NCBI GenBank assembly: GCA_910585245.1
Contig: CAJUCO010000005.1
Span: 50,289 to 114,288 of the forward strand
From: an uncultured Oscillibacter sp.
GTDB lineage: Bacteria > Bacillota > Clostridia > Oscillospirales > Oscillospiraceae
Direction of reading: 5' to 3'
Length of the DNA: 64,000 bases
Shown here: positions 8,295-14,935 of the stretch, piece after piece
Position numbering within the stretch: position 1 is the stretch's first letter
Layout of the letters: the number at the start of each line of letters is the position of its first letter
Made by a program: the position numbers and the translations under genes
The notes under the pieces: model-generated
What the model saw: only the letters and a program-made list of their open reading frames with translations
Databases searched by the model: none
What the model was told of the DNA's origin: nothing

Positions 8295-8519
8295 TTACTC
8301 ATCTGTCCTCTCAGGCAACGGGGCTCGGCCTATCAATTGGTCTACGGTTACACCATAGAGATCAGCCAACTTTACCAGCGTGGGAGCTGTGGGCTCCCGG
8401 AGGTCCTTTTCATAGCGCTCATAGCTTCTGGCGGACATTTCTAAAACCCGTGAGACAGCCTCGCGGGAAAGTTTTTGCCGTTTCCGCAAAATGAATAAAT
8501 TCTTTGACAAAGTTTCCAT
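8295..8519 (-). CDS. XRE-family HTH regulator
   Basis: 74 aa: METLSKNLFILRKRQKLSREAVSRVLEMS then YERYEKDLREP and LYGVTVDQLIG. It is the first of two tandem paralogs oriented toward recR. The start at 8519 is preceded by GAGG; the upstream in-frame start at 8543 would overlap the divergent promoter. It is divergent from the small gene at 8630, the same arrangement as 16622/16943, so autoregulation over the shared intergenic DNA is likely (inference). Confidence 0.88.
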   Translation of the reverse strand: METLSKNLFILRKRQKLSREAVSRVLEMSARSYERYEKDLREPTAPTLVKLADLYGVTVDQLIGRAPLPERTDE

Positions 8520-8536
8520 GATATTTCCTCGCCCTC

Positions 8537-8590
8537 TTGACAAAGGGAGTCAAAAAAGATATAATCAAAATTACACTATTTGGTGTGAAT
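8537..8590 (+). promoter_or_regulatory. Consensus promoter plus operator-like inverted repeat
   Basis: TTGACA (8537-8542), 17 bp, TATAAT (8560-8565), a full sigma-A consensus driving the small gene at 8630. Downstream is an imperfect inverted repeat ATTACAC..GTGTGAAT (8570-8590), placed where a bound regulator would block transcription. The promoter context CTCTTGACAAA is shared with the equivalent promoter at 16859. Confidence 0.75.
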
Positions 8591-8629
8591 CAAAAGGCCG
8601 GTTCGCATTGCTCGAAAGGAGCCGATTTT

Positions 8630-8884
8630 ATGGAAGGATTCCTCCACGCCCTCTACGAATACGCCCATGATCGGTGCGTAATGCCTTACCTGGAAACCTG
8701 GGAATACCGCCGGACCACCTATGACCTGGAGGAGGACTGGACCGTTTTCCGCTCCACGCTGACGGCGGAACAAACGCAAAGCCTGAACGCCCTCTTAAGC
8801 CGGGAACGGAAAGCCGCCTGTCTGGAGGACAAGGCTATTTTTTGCTGCGGCCTCTCCATAGGGGTGGGCCTGGGGCGGCTTTAG
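8630..8884 (+). CDS. Small XRE-partner protein (family 1)
   Basis: 84 aa: MEGFLHALYEYAHDRCVMPYLE...YDLEEDWTVFRSTLTAEQ...IFCCGLSIGVGLGRL. It aligns end to end with the 84-aa product at 16943; the strongest blocks are LET.EYR, DWT.FR.TLTAEQ and the C-terminal SGLSIGV.LGRL (CGLSIGV here). It resembles the small DUF6809-type proteins of Firmicutes as I recall them, but this is unverified. The RBS is AAAGGAG. The function is unknown. Its stop codon overlaps that of the convergent rpe gene by 4 bp. Confidence 0.75.
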   Translation: MEGFLHALYEYAHDRCVMPYLETWEYRRTTYDLEEDWTVFRSTLTAEQTQSLNALLSRERKAACLEDKAIFCCGLSIGVGLGRL

Positions 8885-9528
8885 GCTCCCCGTAGCTCCG
8901 CAATCCGGGCGGGGATATCCGCCGCCTTGTAAACCGCGCTTCCCGCCACCAGCACATTGGCCCCGGCGTCGATGCAGGTTTGGCAGGTCTCCGGGGCCAC
9001 GCCGCCGTCCACCTCCAGCTCACAACCCGGGTTCTTCTCGTCAATCAGCTTCCGCAGGGCCGTCACCTTCGGCATCATATCCGCCATGAACGTCTGCCCC
9101 CCAAAACCCGGCTCCACCGTCATCACCAGAATCAACTCCACCGTTTCCAAGAAAGGCAGAGCCGCCCCGGCGGGCGTCTTGGGTTTTAGCACAATTCCCG
9201 CCCGTTTTCCCCTGGCGTGGATTTTATCAATGGCAGCCCGGATGTTCTCCTCCGTGTCCGCCTCCACGTGGACCGTCACCAGGTCCGCCCCCGCGTCGCA
9301 AAACTGCTCCACATAGCGCACGGGCTGCACGATCATCAGATGGACGTCCAGGGGCAACTCCGTAGTGGGCCGGATGGACTTTACCACCGGAACGCCGATG
9401 GTGATGTTTGGGACAAACAACCCGTCCATCACGTCCACGTGGACGTAGTCTGCGGTGGCGATGCGTTGGATATCCCGTTCCAAATTCGCGAAATCGGCGG
9501 AGAGGATGGACGGCGCAATTTTAATCAT
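8881..9528 (-). CDS. rpe: Ribulose-phosphate 3-epimerase
   Basis: 215 aa TIM barrel. It begins MIKIAPSILSADFANLERDI and carries VHVDVMDGLFVPNITIG, DVHLMI, MTVEPGFGGQ and VDGGV, the metal- and phosphate-binding signatures of Rpe. It interconverts ribulose-5-P and xylulose-5-P in the pentose phosphate pathway. The start at 9528 begins the family alignment; the longer ORF reading (to 9798) is unsupported. In many Firmicutes rpe sits with rsgA/prkC; here it stands alone. Confidence 0.96.
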   Translation of the reverse strand: MIKIAPSILSADFANLERDIQRIATADYVHVDVMDGLFVPNITIGVPVVKSIRPTTELPLDVHLMIVQPVRYVEQFCDAGADLVTVHVEADTEENIRAAIDKIHARGKRAGIVLKPKTPAGAALPFLETVELILVMTVEPGFGGQTFMADMMPKVTALRKLIDEKNPGCELEVDGGVAPETCQTCIDAGANVLVAGSAVYKAADIPARIAELRGA

Positions 9529-9894
9529 GAAAAAGCCCCTCTTTTCTGTCAGTCCGGCGGCGGGAGGCCGGGACAGGGAGACACCCCCTGGTAGCGGAAG
9601 GACAGGGCGGCGCATAGGATAGCCTGAGCGGTTGAGACGCCCCCATCTCCGCGCAGCGTCCTCCCCTGGGTTCGGCGCCGCCGCTTTTTTGAATATAGAG
9701 AGCCGGTCTGTTGAAACCTTTGGTCCAGCGGGCCGGTTCTCCCCTAGTCTACCAAATTCCGGCCCCAAAAGCAACTGAGGGCCAGGATTTTTTTGCATTC
9801 TCCAGGCAGCGGGAATATTGTTGCATATGCCGCTGTAAAATTCCTGGGGAGAGGTATACTAAAGTGGAAAAACTATCAAAAGGAGGCGGCGGTT
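9529..9894. other. Intergenic region between rpe and the reductase gene
   Basis: 366 bp between divergent genes. On the plus strand a good -10 TATACT (9855-9860) with a weak -35 TGTAAA (9834-9839, 15 bp) probably drives the reductase. On the minus strand a TATATT near 9695 may serve rpe. The segment 9560-9690 is GC-rich with no clear gene, riboswitch or repeat. Confidence 0.4.
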
Positions 9895-10728
9895 TTGACG
9901 TATGACGTAATCGTCGTGGGGGGCGGTCCCGCGGGCCTTTCGGCGGCCCTGAATGTCCGGGCCCGGGGGAGGACCGTGCTGGTGGTCTCCAACCCCCTGG
10001 AGGAAAATCCTCTCTGGCGGGCGGAGCGTGTGGACAATTTCCTGGGGCTTCCCGGCGTCTCCGGGGCGGAGCTGCTGACTGCGTGCCACCGTCACGCGGT
10101 CCAGGCCGGCGCGGAGATTCAGGAGGGCAAGGCCCTCAGCGCCCTGCGCTCCGGAGAGGACTGGTACGTCAGCGTGGACAACACCATGGCCCAAGCCTCC
10201 GCCGTGGTGCTGGCGGCGGGGGCGGTCCGGGGGAAGAAACTCCCCGGAGAGGAGGAGCTTCTGGGTCGGGGGCTGAGCTATTGCGCCACCTGTGACGGGA
10301 TGCTCTACCGGGGAAAGAAGGTCGCCGTCCTGGGGTACAGCCCCTCGGCTGAGAAGGAGGCGGCCTTTTTGTCGGAAATCGGCTGCCAGGTGCTCTACTT
10401 TGACAAACCTGCAAATTGCGCCATTCTCGGGCAGGAAAAGGTGGAGGCTCTGCGCTGTGACGGCGTGACGGAACCGGTAGAGGGTGTGTTTCTCTTGCGG
10501 CCCGCCGTGGCGCCGGGGGACCTGTTCCCGGGCCTTGCGGTGGAGGCGGGGTTTGTGGCGGTGGACCGGAATATGGCCACAAACCTCCCCGGCGTCTTCG
10601 CCGCCGGGGACTGCACCGGGGGGCCCCTTCAGGTCTCCAAAGCCGTGGGGGAGGGGCTGATCGCCGGTCAAAAGGCGGCGGCCTTCGCCGCGGCCCGTCT
10701 CAAAGCGGCTCAGGCCCCGCTCTCCTAA
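9895..10728 (+). CDS. Thioredoxin reductase-like flavoprotein, lacks NADPH motif
   Basis: 277 aa from a TTG start with AGGAGG upstream. N-terminal FAD-binding GGGPAGLSAALN, redox disulfide SYCATCDGMLYRG, and C-terminal FAD motif GVFAAGDCTGGPLQVSKAVGEG are all present. The second dinucleotide fold reads VAVLGYSPSAEKEAA, so the usual GGGxSA is gone, as is the HRR...R NADPH-phosphate motif, and the protein is about 30 aa shorter than classic TrxB. These losses match what is known of ferredoxin-dependent flavin thioredoxin reductases of Clostridia. It is followed by trxA, its likely substrate. Confidence 0.8.
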   Translation: MTYDVIVVGGGPAGLSAALNVRARGRTVLVVSNPLEENPLWRAERVDNFLGLPGVSGAELLTACHRHAVQAGAEIQEGKALSALRSGEDWYVSVDNTMAQASAVVLAAGAVRGKKLPGEEELLGRGLSYCATCDGMLYRGKKVAVLGYSPSAEKEAAFLSEIGCQVLYFDKPANCAILGQEKVEALRCDGVTEPVEGVFLLRPAVAPGDLFPGLAVEAGFVAVDRNMATNLPGVFAAGDCTGGPLQVSKAVGEGLIAGQKAAAFAAARLKAAQAPLS

Positions 10729-10935
10729 TAAAGCACGCAATCTTCCACAAAGTCCAGGGCAGCCGTTGGTTCTTGGGCGTGTATCCAAAATTTTTCACTC
10801 ACCCGCCGGAAACAGTTTTCCCTCAGATGGGGTATTCTTATGAGAACAGGCCCTGCGGCCGGTTTTCGCCTGTTTGGAAAACGGCGGCAAGGCCCCGGCG
10901 GGGAGCCGGAATTGATAACAAAGGAGAATGACAAT

Positions 10936-11253
10936 ATGGCACTCAAGCACGTAAAGACAGCGGAATTTGAGGAAACCGTAGGCCAGGCGCCCCTGGCCGT
11001 GGTGGACTTCTGGGCCCCCTGGTGCGGGCCCTGTCAGGTACTGGGGCCGGTGATGGAAGACCTGGGAACCCGGTACGAGGGCAAGGTCTTGTTTGCCAAG
11101 GCGGATGTGGACGAGGAGCCGGAGCTGGCCCGCCGCTTTGGCGTGATGAACATTCCCACCGTCGTCTTTTTGAAGGAGGGACGGGAGTTTGACCGTAAGG
11201 TCGGAGCCTTCCCCTCCGCCATCTACGAAGAGATTTTGGACAAGTCCCTGTAA
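10936..11253 (+). CDS. trxA: Thioredoxin
   Basis: 105 aa with the active site FWAPWCGPCQ, the cis-Pro loop NIPTVVFLKEG, and typical length. It reduces protein disulfides in the cytoplasm. ATG 10936 follows AAGGAG. It lies 207 bp downstream of the reductase-like gene in the same direction, so the two probably form a redox pair. A strong terminator follows. Confidence 0.96.
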   Translation: MALKHVKTAEFEETVGQAPLAVVDFWAPWCGPCQVLGPVMEDLGTRYEGKVLFAKADVDEEPELARRFGVMNIPTVVFLKEGREFDRKVGAFPSAIYEEILDKSL

Positions 11254-11274
11254 GAGAAACAGGCTTTTGAAATT

Positions 11275-11307
11275 GCGCCTGGAATCCCCAGATTCCAGGC
11301 GCTTTTT
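11275..11307 (+). terminator. Intrinsic terminator after trxA
   Basis: GCGCCTGGAAT-ccccag-ATTCCAGGCGC followed by TTTTT. Confidence 0.95.
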
Positions 11308-11401
11308 CTAAACGCAACCGCCGGTTGCGGAAGTTTCAAGGGTAGTTGATGGCGTGCCACGAGAATTTGCGGTATCGTTTTGGCAAGGAGGTTTTCCATG
11401 G

Positions 11402-11857
11402 ATGTTGTCTGAAAAAATATATACGCTCAGGCGAAAAAGCGGATTGTCTCAAGAACAGCTTGCAGAGAAAATCGGAGTTTCCAGGCAGGCGATCTCAAAA
11501 TGGGAAGGGGGATTGTCAACTCCGGAATTAGAGAAACTCAAGGCTTTGAGCGATTGCTTTCACATCACAATCGACGAACTCACCGAAAATCAGATTTCAA
11601 GCGATTCCCCTTATGCCGGGAAAACGGAACCGGACCGCGCTTTTCACAAGGGGGGAGAAAGCAAAATAGGCCTTTGCTTTTGTCTCATCGGGGCCGCCTG
11701 CCTCCTCCTGTCCGGCGTTTTAACGGTCCTATGCCCATCGTCTATTGACCAGATCAACGAATCATCCACGATTACTCTGAGCGGAACGGGAATGCTCGTT
11801 ACCTTGTCTGTGCTGCTTATGATATGGGGCACGCTTTTGATCTTCAAAAGAAAATAA
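11402..11857 (+). CDS. XRE regulator with C-terminal membrane segments
   Basis: 151 aa. It has an N-terminal Cro/C1 HTH (LRRKSGLSQEQLAEKIGVSRQAISKWEGG, residues 6-35) with the TPELEKLKALSDCF extension, a polar linker, then two hydrophobic helices (GLCFCLIGAACLLLSGVLTVL; MLVTLSVLLMIWGTLLIF). The layout is that of membrane-tethered XRE regulators, which may sense envelope state. ATG 11402 is 10 bp after AAGGAGG; the overlapping ATG at 11398 is in another frame. It forms an operon with the next small membrane protein. Confidence 0.85.
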   Translation: MLSEKIYTLRRKSGLSQEQLAEKIGVSRQAISKWEGGLSTPELEKLKALSDCFHITIDELTENQISSDSPYAGKTEPDRAFHKGGESKIGLCFCLIGAACLLLSGVLTVLCPSSIDQINESSTITLSGTGMLVTLSVLLMIWGTLLIFKRK

Positions 11858-11875
11858 ATTCAGGAGGTATTTGGA

Positions 11876-12112
11876 ATGAGGAAGTACCGGCGTCTGGTCT
11901 ATCTTTTTGCCGCACTGGCAGTTCTGCTTTCAAATGTTATGTGCGCAGCAGTTGCCTATAACTACAGTACGCTTCACTGGTGTGGGCAATACAGAGGGTG
12001 CAGCGCCCCGGCCAATACCGCTTTTTTGCTGTGCGTCCCATACGGGGCCGGAATTCTCATATGTGTGATCTTAGTTTCCTTTTTTTCCAAGAAGCGCCAA
12101 ACTTCCCTGTGA
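11876..12112 (+). CDS. Small two-helix membrane protein
   Basis: 78 aa with two hydrophobic helices (LVYLFAALAVLLSNVMCAAVA; FLLCVPYGAGILICVILVSFF) and a basic C-terminus KKRQTSL. A strong AGGAGG lies upstream. It starts 18 bp after the membrane-tethered XRE gene and ends at a terminator, so the two are an operon and may interact in the membrane. No family was recognised. Confidence 0.7.
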   Translation: MRKYRRLVYLFAALAVLLSNVMCAAVAYNYSTLHWCGQYRGCSAPANTAFLLCVPYGAGILICVILVSFFSKKRQTSL

Positions 12113-12117
12113 ATCCC

Positions 12118-12149
12118 AAGGGGGCGGTTTCTGATGAAACCGCCCCCTT
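12118..12149 (+). terminator. Long hairpin, probable terminator
   Basis: AAGGGGGCGGTTTC-tgat-GAAACCGCCCCCTT, a perfect 14-bp stem directly after the stop codon, with a weak T-rich tail. Confidence 0.7.
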
Positions 12150-12184
12150 GCATTTTATGCGGTGTTGGAAGCACCCTATTTGCC

Positions 12185-12344
12185 GATTTTATTTTATAGG
12201 GACCGCCCACGGGAGCGGCCCGATGTGAGCCTTGTACCGGCGGGCCGCCGGGCACCTGCAAGGGGTACGCCGCCGCCGTAAGCGGCAAAGCCGCCAACGG
12301 CAGACGCAGGGCGGCGGCCCCCACATTATGGTCCTGTTATAAAA
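12185..12344. repeat. Possible miniature inverted-repeat element
   Basis: A GC-rich core of about 130 bp with many small stems is framed by ATTTTATAGGGACC on the left and GGTCC..TATAAAAT on the right, imperfect inverted ends of about 14 bp. AT-rich edges on a GC-rich middle are typical of MITE-like elements in these genomes. There is only one copy in this window, so the call rests on the termini alone. Confidence 0.3.
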
Positions 12345-12379
12345 TGCGTGAATGCACCCTCCCCAGGCTCTTTCCCATA

Positions 12380-12408
12380 TTTACAGCGCCCCAAAAATGT
12401 GCTACACT
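12380..12408 (+). promoter_or_regulatory. birA promoter
   Basis: TTTACA (12380-12385), 17 bp, TACACT (12403-12408) with an extended -10 TGC. Transcription should start about 180 bp before birA. Confidence 0.65.
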
Positions 12409-12414
12409 AAGAGC

Positions 12415-12560
12415 TGTTTGAAAAGCCGTGGAGCGCCGGATGGGGAGATTTCCCTCCTGGGACGGGGGACCTGGCCCGGGAATCCGGAGGGACTTCCTGG
12501 CAAATCCACATAAGTCTCGCGGGAGAGTGGCCCCCGGCGGTCTCTTGACGGTTTTCAAAC
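12415..12560 (+). other. Structured 5' leader of birA
   Basis: The start of the leader (TTTGAAAAgCCGT, about 12417-12431) can pair with ACGGTTTTCAAA near 12548-12560, closing a domain that holds several GC-rich stems (e.g. TCTC-GCG-GGAGA). That shape fits a regulatory leader, but I do not recognise a known riboswitch class in it. No T-rich terminator is obvious before birA. Confidence 0.35.
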
Positions 12561-12594
12561 GGACTTCGGGGTTTATTTCAAAAGGGGGAATCAC

Positions 12595-13602
12595 ATGAGC
12601 AGCCGGGAAACGGTTTTATCGCTTCTTCGAAGGGAGGACGCCTTCCTCTCCGGCCAGGAATTGAGCCGCCGCCTGGGGCTGAGCCGGGCCGCCGTCTGGA
12701 AGGCGGTGGACGCCCTGCGAAAAGAGGGTTATGAGATCGAGGCCCGAACCGGCCTGGGTTACCGCCTGACCTCCGCGCCGGATGCGTTGACAGAGGCGGA
12801 GATTCGAAACGCTCTGGGGCCCACCGTCATTGTGGGCCGGGAGCTTCGCTGCTTTGAAGAATTGGACTCCACCAACAATTACGCCAAAACGCTGGCCCAG
12901 TCCGGGGCGCCGGACGGAACGGCGGTCATCGCCGACAGCCAGACGGCGGGCCGGGGACGGATGGACCGCTCTTTTCAGTCCCCCAAGGGCCAGGGGATTT
13001 ACCTCTCCGTGCTCCTCCGGCCTCAGCTGCCGCCGGACCGTCTGCCGCCGGTGACGGCCCTGGCGGGGGTGGCCGTGTGCGCCGCCGTGGAGCGTCTTTG
13101 CGGCGTCCGGCCAGGCTTAAAGTGGCCCAACGACCCGGTTCTTCAGGGGAAGAAGCTCTGCGGCATCCTGACAGAGATGTCCCTGGAGGCGGAGACCGGC
13201 CTTGTCCCGTCCCTGGTTCTTGGCATCGGCATCAACGTGGGGCAAAGGCCCGAGGACTTCTCGCCGGAAGTCCGGGCGGTGGCCACGTCCCTGCTCCAGG
13301 CCCTGGGAGAGCCGGTGTCACGCCCCCGGTTGACGGCGGCGCTGCTGGAGGAGCTGGACCGGGCCTACGCCGCCCTTTTGGCGGGGGACCTTTCGGAGTA
13401 TCTCGCGGCCTACCGGAGGGACTGTGTGAACCTGGGGAAGACCATACAACTGATTCCCCTTGGCGGCGGCGCCCGGGAAACCGCCCAGGCGGTGGGGATT
13501 GACGGGGAATTTGGCCTGGTGGTCCGGGGGAAGGACGGCAAAGAGCGAAGCGTTCGCTCCGGCGAGGTCTCCGTCCGGGGCCTGTGGGGCTATGTGGACT
13601 AA
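12595..13602 (+). CDS. birA: Biotin--[acetyl-CoA carboxylase] ligase / biotin repressor
   Basis: 335 aa. It has an N-terminal winged HTH (LLRREDAFLSGQELSRRLGLSRAAVWKAVDALRKEGYEI), then a catalytic biotin-protein ligase domain with ELDSTNNYAKTLA, the biotinyl-AMP loop SQTAGRGRMDRSF, and LKWPNDPVLQGKKLCGIL, and a short C-terminal SH3-like domain. It attaches biotin to carrier lysines and, with the HTH, represses biotin genes. The RBS is AGGGGG. Confidence 0.96.
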   Translation: MSSRETVLSLLRREDAFLSGQELSRRLGLSRAAVWKAVDALRKEGYEIEARTGLGYRLTSAPDALTEAEIRNALGPTVIVGRELRCFEELDSTNNYAKTLAQSGAPDGTAVIADSQTAGRGRMDRSFQSPKGQGIYLSVLLRPQLPPDRLPPVTALAGVAVCAAVERLCGVRPGLKWPNDPVLQGKKLCGILTEMSLEAETGLVPSLVLGIGINVGQRPEDFSPEVRAVATSLLQALGEPVSRPRLTAALLEELDRAYAALLAGDLSEYLAAYRRDCVNLGKTIQLIPLGGGARETAQAVGIDGEFGLVVRGKDGKERSVRSGEVSVRGLWGYVD

Positions 13603-13711
13603 ATCCCGAAGAGGGAAGAACGCGAGAAATCCGGGCGTCGATTTATTCTGCCAACGATTCACCGCAGCCTGGGGGCCGGTGCGGGTATCAATAAAAAAAG
13701 TAGGGGTTGTT

Positions 13712-14272
13712 ATGGAAAAAAAGAGCGCGTGCAAGGAGCTCTGGGAGCTCTTCTGGACCTTCGCGAAAATGGGGGTTATGACCTTTGGCGGCGGCATGGC
13801 CATGTTGCCTATTCTCCAGCGGGAGGTGGTGGATAACAAGGGCTGGGCCACGGAGGAGGAACTGACGGATTACTACGCCATTGGTCAGTGCACCCCCGGC
13901 ATCATTGCGGTTAACACCGCCACCTTCATTGGGCAAAAGTGCGGCGGCGTGGCGGGGGGAATCATAGCCACTTTGGGCCTGGTCTTTCCCTCTGTGGTCA
14001 TCATCTCCATTTTGGCGGGTCTGATCTCCAATTTCGCGGATCTGGCTTGGGTGAAGAACGCCTTTGCGGGCATCCAGGTCTGCGTCTGTGTGCTGATTTT
14101 TAACGCCGTTTGGAAGCTGCTGAAAAAGTCCGTGGTGGATAAACGGACGGCGGTCATCTTCGGCGTAGTCCTTCTGGGAGGCGTATTTTTGAAGCTCTCT
14201 CCGGTGTGGTTCGTCATCGGCTCGGCCCTGGCGGGCATACTTCTCAAGAATCTGGAGGTGAGGAAGGCGTGA
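13712..14272 (+). CDS. Chromate transporter, N-terminal half protein
   Basis: 186 aa integral membrane protein of the short-chain CHR family. Landmarks are FAKMGVMTFGGGMAMLPILQREVV, YAIGQCTPGIIAVNTATFIG and several hydrophobic helices. Short CHR proteins work as pairs; this one overlaps the next gene by 4 bp (GTGA), so the two are translationally coupled. Chromate efflux is the family name; the real anion here is unknown. ATG 13712 is the first start in the family alignment. Confidence 0.9.
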   Translation: MEKKSACKELWELFWTFAKMGVMTFGGGMAMLPILQREVVDNKGWATEEELTDYYAIGQCTPGIIAVNTATFIGQKCGGVAGGIIATLGLVFPSVVIISILAGLISNFADLAWVKNAFAGIQVCVCVLIFNAVWKLLKKSVVDKRTAVIFGVVLLGGVFLKLSPVWFVIGSALAGILLKNLEVRKA

Positions 14273-14886
14273 TTACCACCTGTTTGCAGCTCTTCTGGGA
14301 GTTTTTCAAAACCGGCCTCTTCGCCGTGGGCGGCGGCATGGCCACCTTGCCCTTTTTGCAGGCCATCGGCGAGTCCACCGGCTGGTACACCTACACAGAT
14401 CTCATGAATATGCTGGCGGTGTCGGAGTCCACACCGGGCCCTATCGGCATCAACATGGCCACCTATGTGGGCTTTACGGCGGCGGGAATTCCCGGGGCGG
14501 TCATCGCCACCCTGGGGGAGGTGACCCCCTCCATCATCGTCATTCTCATCGTGGCGGCGGTGCTGCACAGTTTCCGGAACAACCCCTATGTGGACCGGGC
14601 GTTTTACGGCCTTCGTCCCGCCTCCACGGGGCTCATTGGCGCGGCTTGCGTGGCGGTGGTGCTGGAGGTGCTGACCACCATTCAGCTGGCGGCCCACGGC
14701 GGGGGCATTGTCAAAACCCCGGTCCTCAGCGGCGGCAGCCTCTTCAACGTGCCGGGGCTGCTGCTGGCGGCGCTTTTGATTGTGCTGACCAACTTTGCGC
14801 CCAAGAAGGTGACCGGCCTCCACCCCATTGTGTTTATCGGCCTTTCAGCCGTGATAGGCGTGGCCTTTGGCTTTGCGGGGGCTTAA
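14269..14886 (+). CDS. Chromate transporter, C-terminal half protein
   Basis: 205 aa, the second short CHR protein (FFKTGLFAVGGGMATLPFLQ; LAVSESTPGPIGINMATYVGF). A GTG start overlaps the stop of the partner, with GGAGGTGAGGAAGG before it. The pair would form the full two-domain transporter in the membrane. It ends at a terminator shared with the convergent obgE. Confidence 0.9.
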   Translation: MITTCLQLFWEFFKTGLFAVGGGMATLPFLQAIGESTGWYTYTDLMNMLAVSESTPGPIGINMATYVGFTAAGIPGAVIATLGEVTPSIIVILIVAAVLHSFRNNPYVDRAFYGLRPASTGLIGAACVAVVLEVLTTIQLAAHGGGIVKTPVLSGGSLFNVPGLLLAALLIVLTNFAPKKVTGLHPIVFIGLSAVIGVAFGFAGA

Positions 14887-14906
14887 AACCAAGCAGAAAG
14901 CAGAGA

Positions 14907-14935
14907 GAGAGGGACCCTCCGGTCCCTCTCTTTTT
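14907..14935 (+). terminator. Intrinsic terminator of the chr pair
   Basis: GAGAGGGACC-ctcc-GGTCCCTCTC followed by TTTTT. It sits between convergent chr and obgE genes. Confidence 0.92.
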
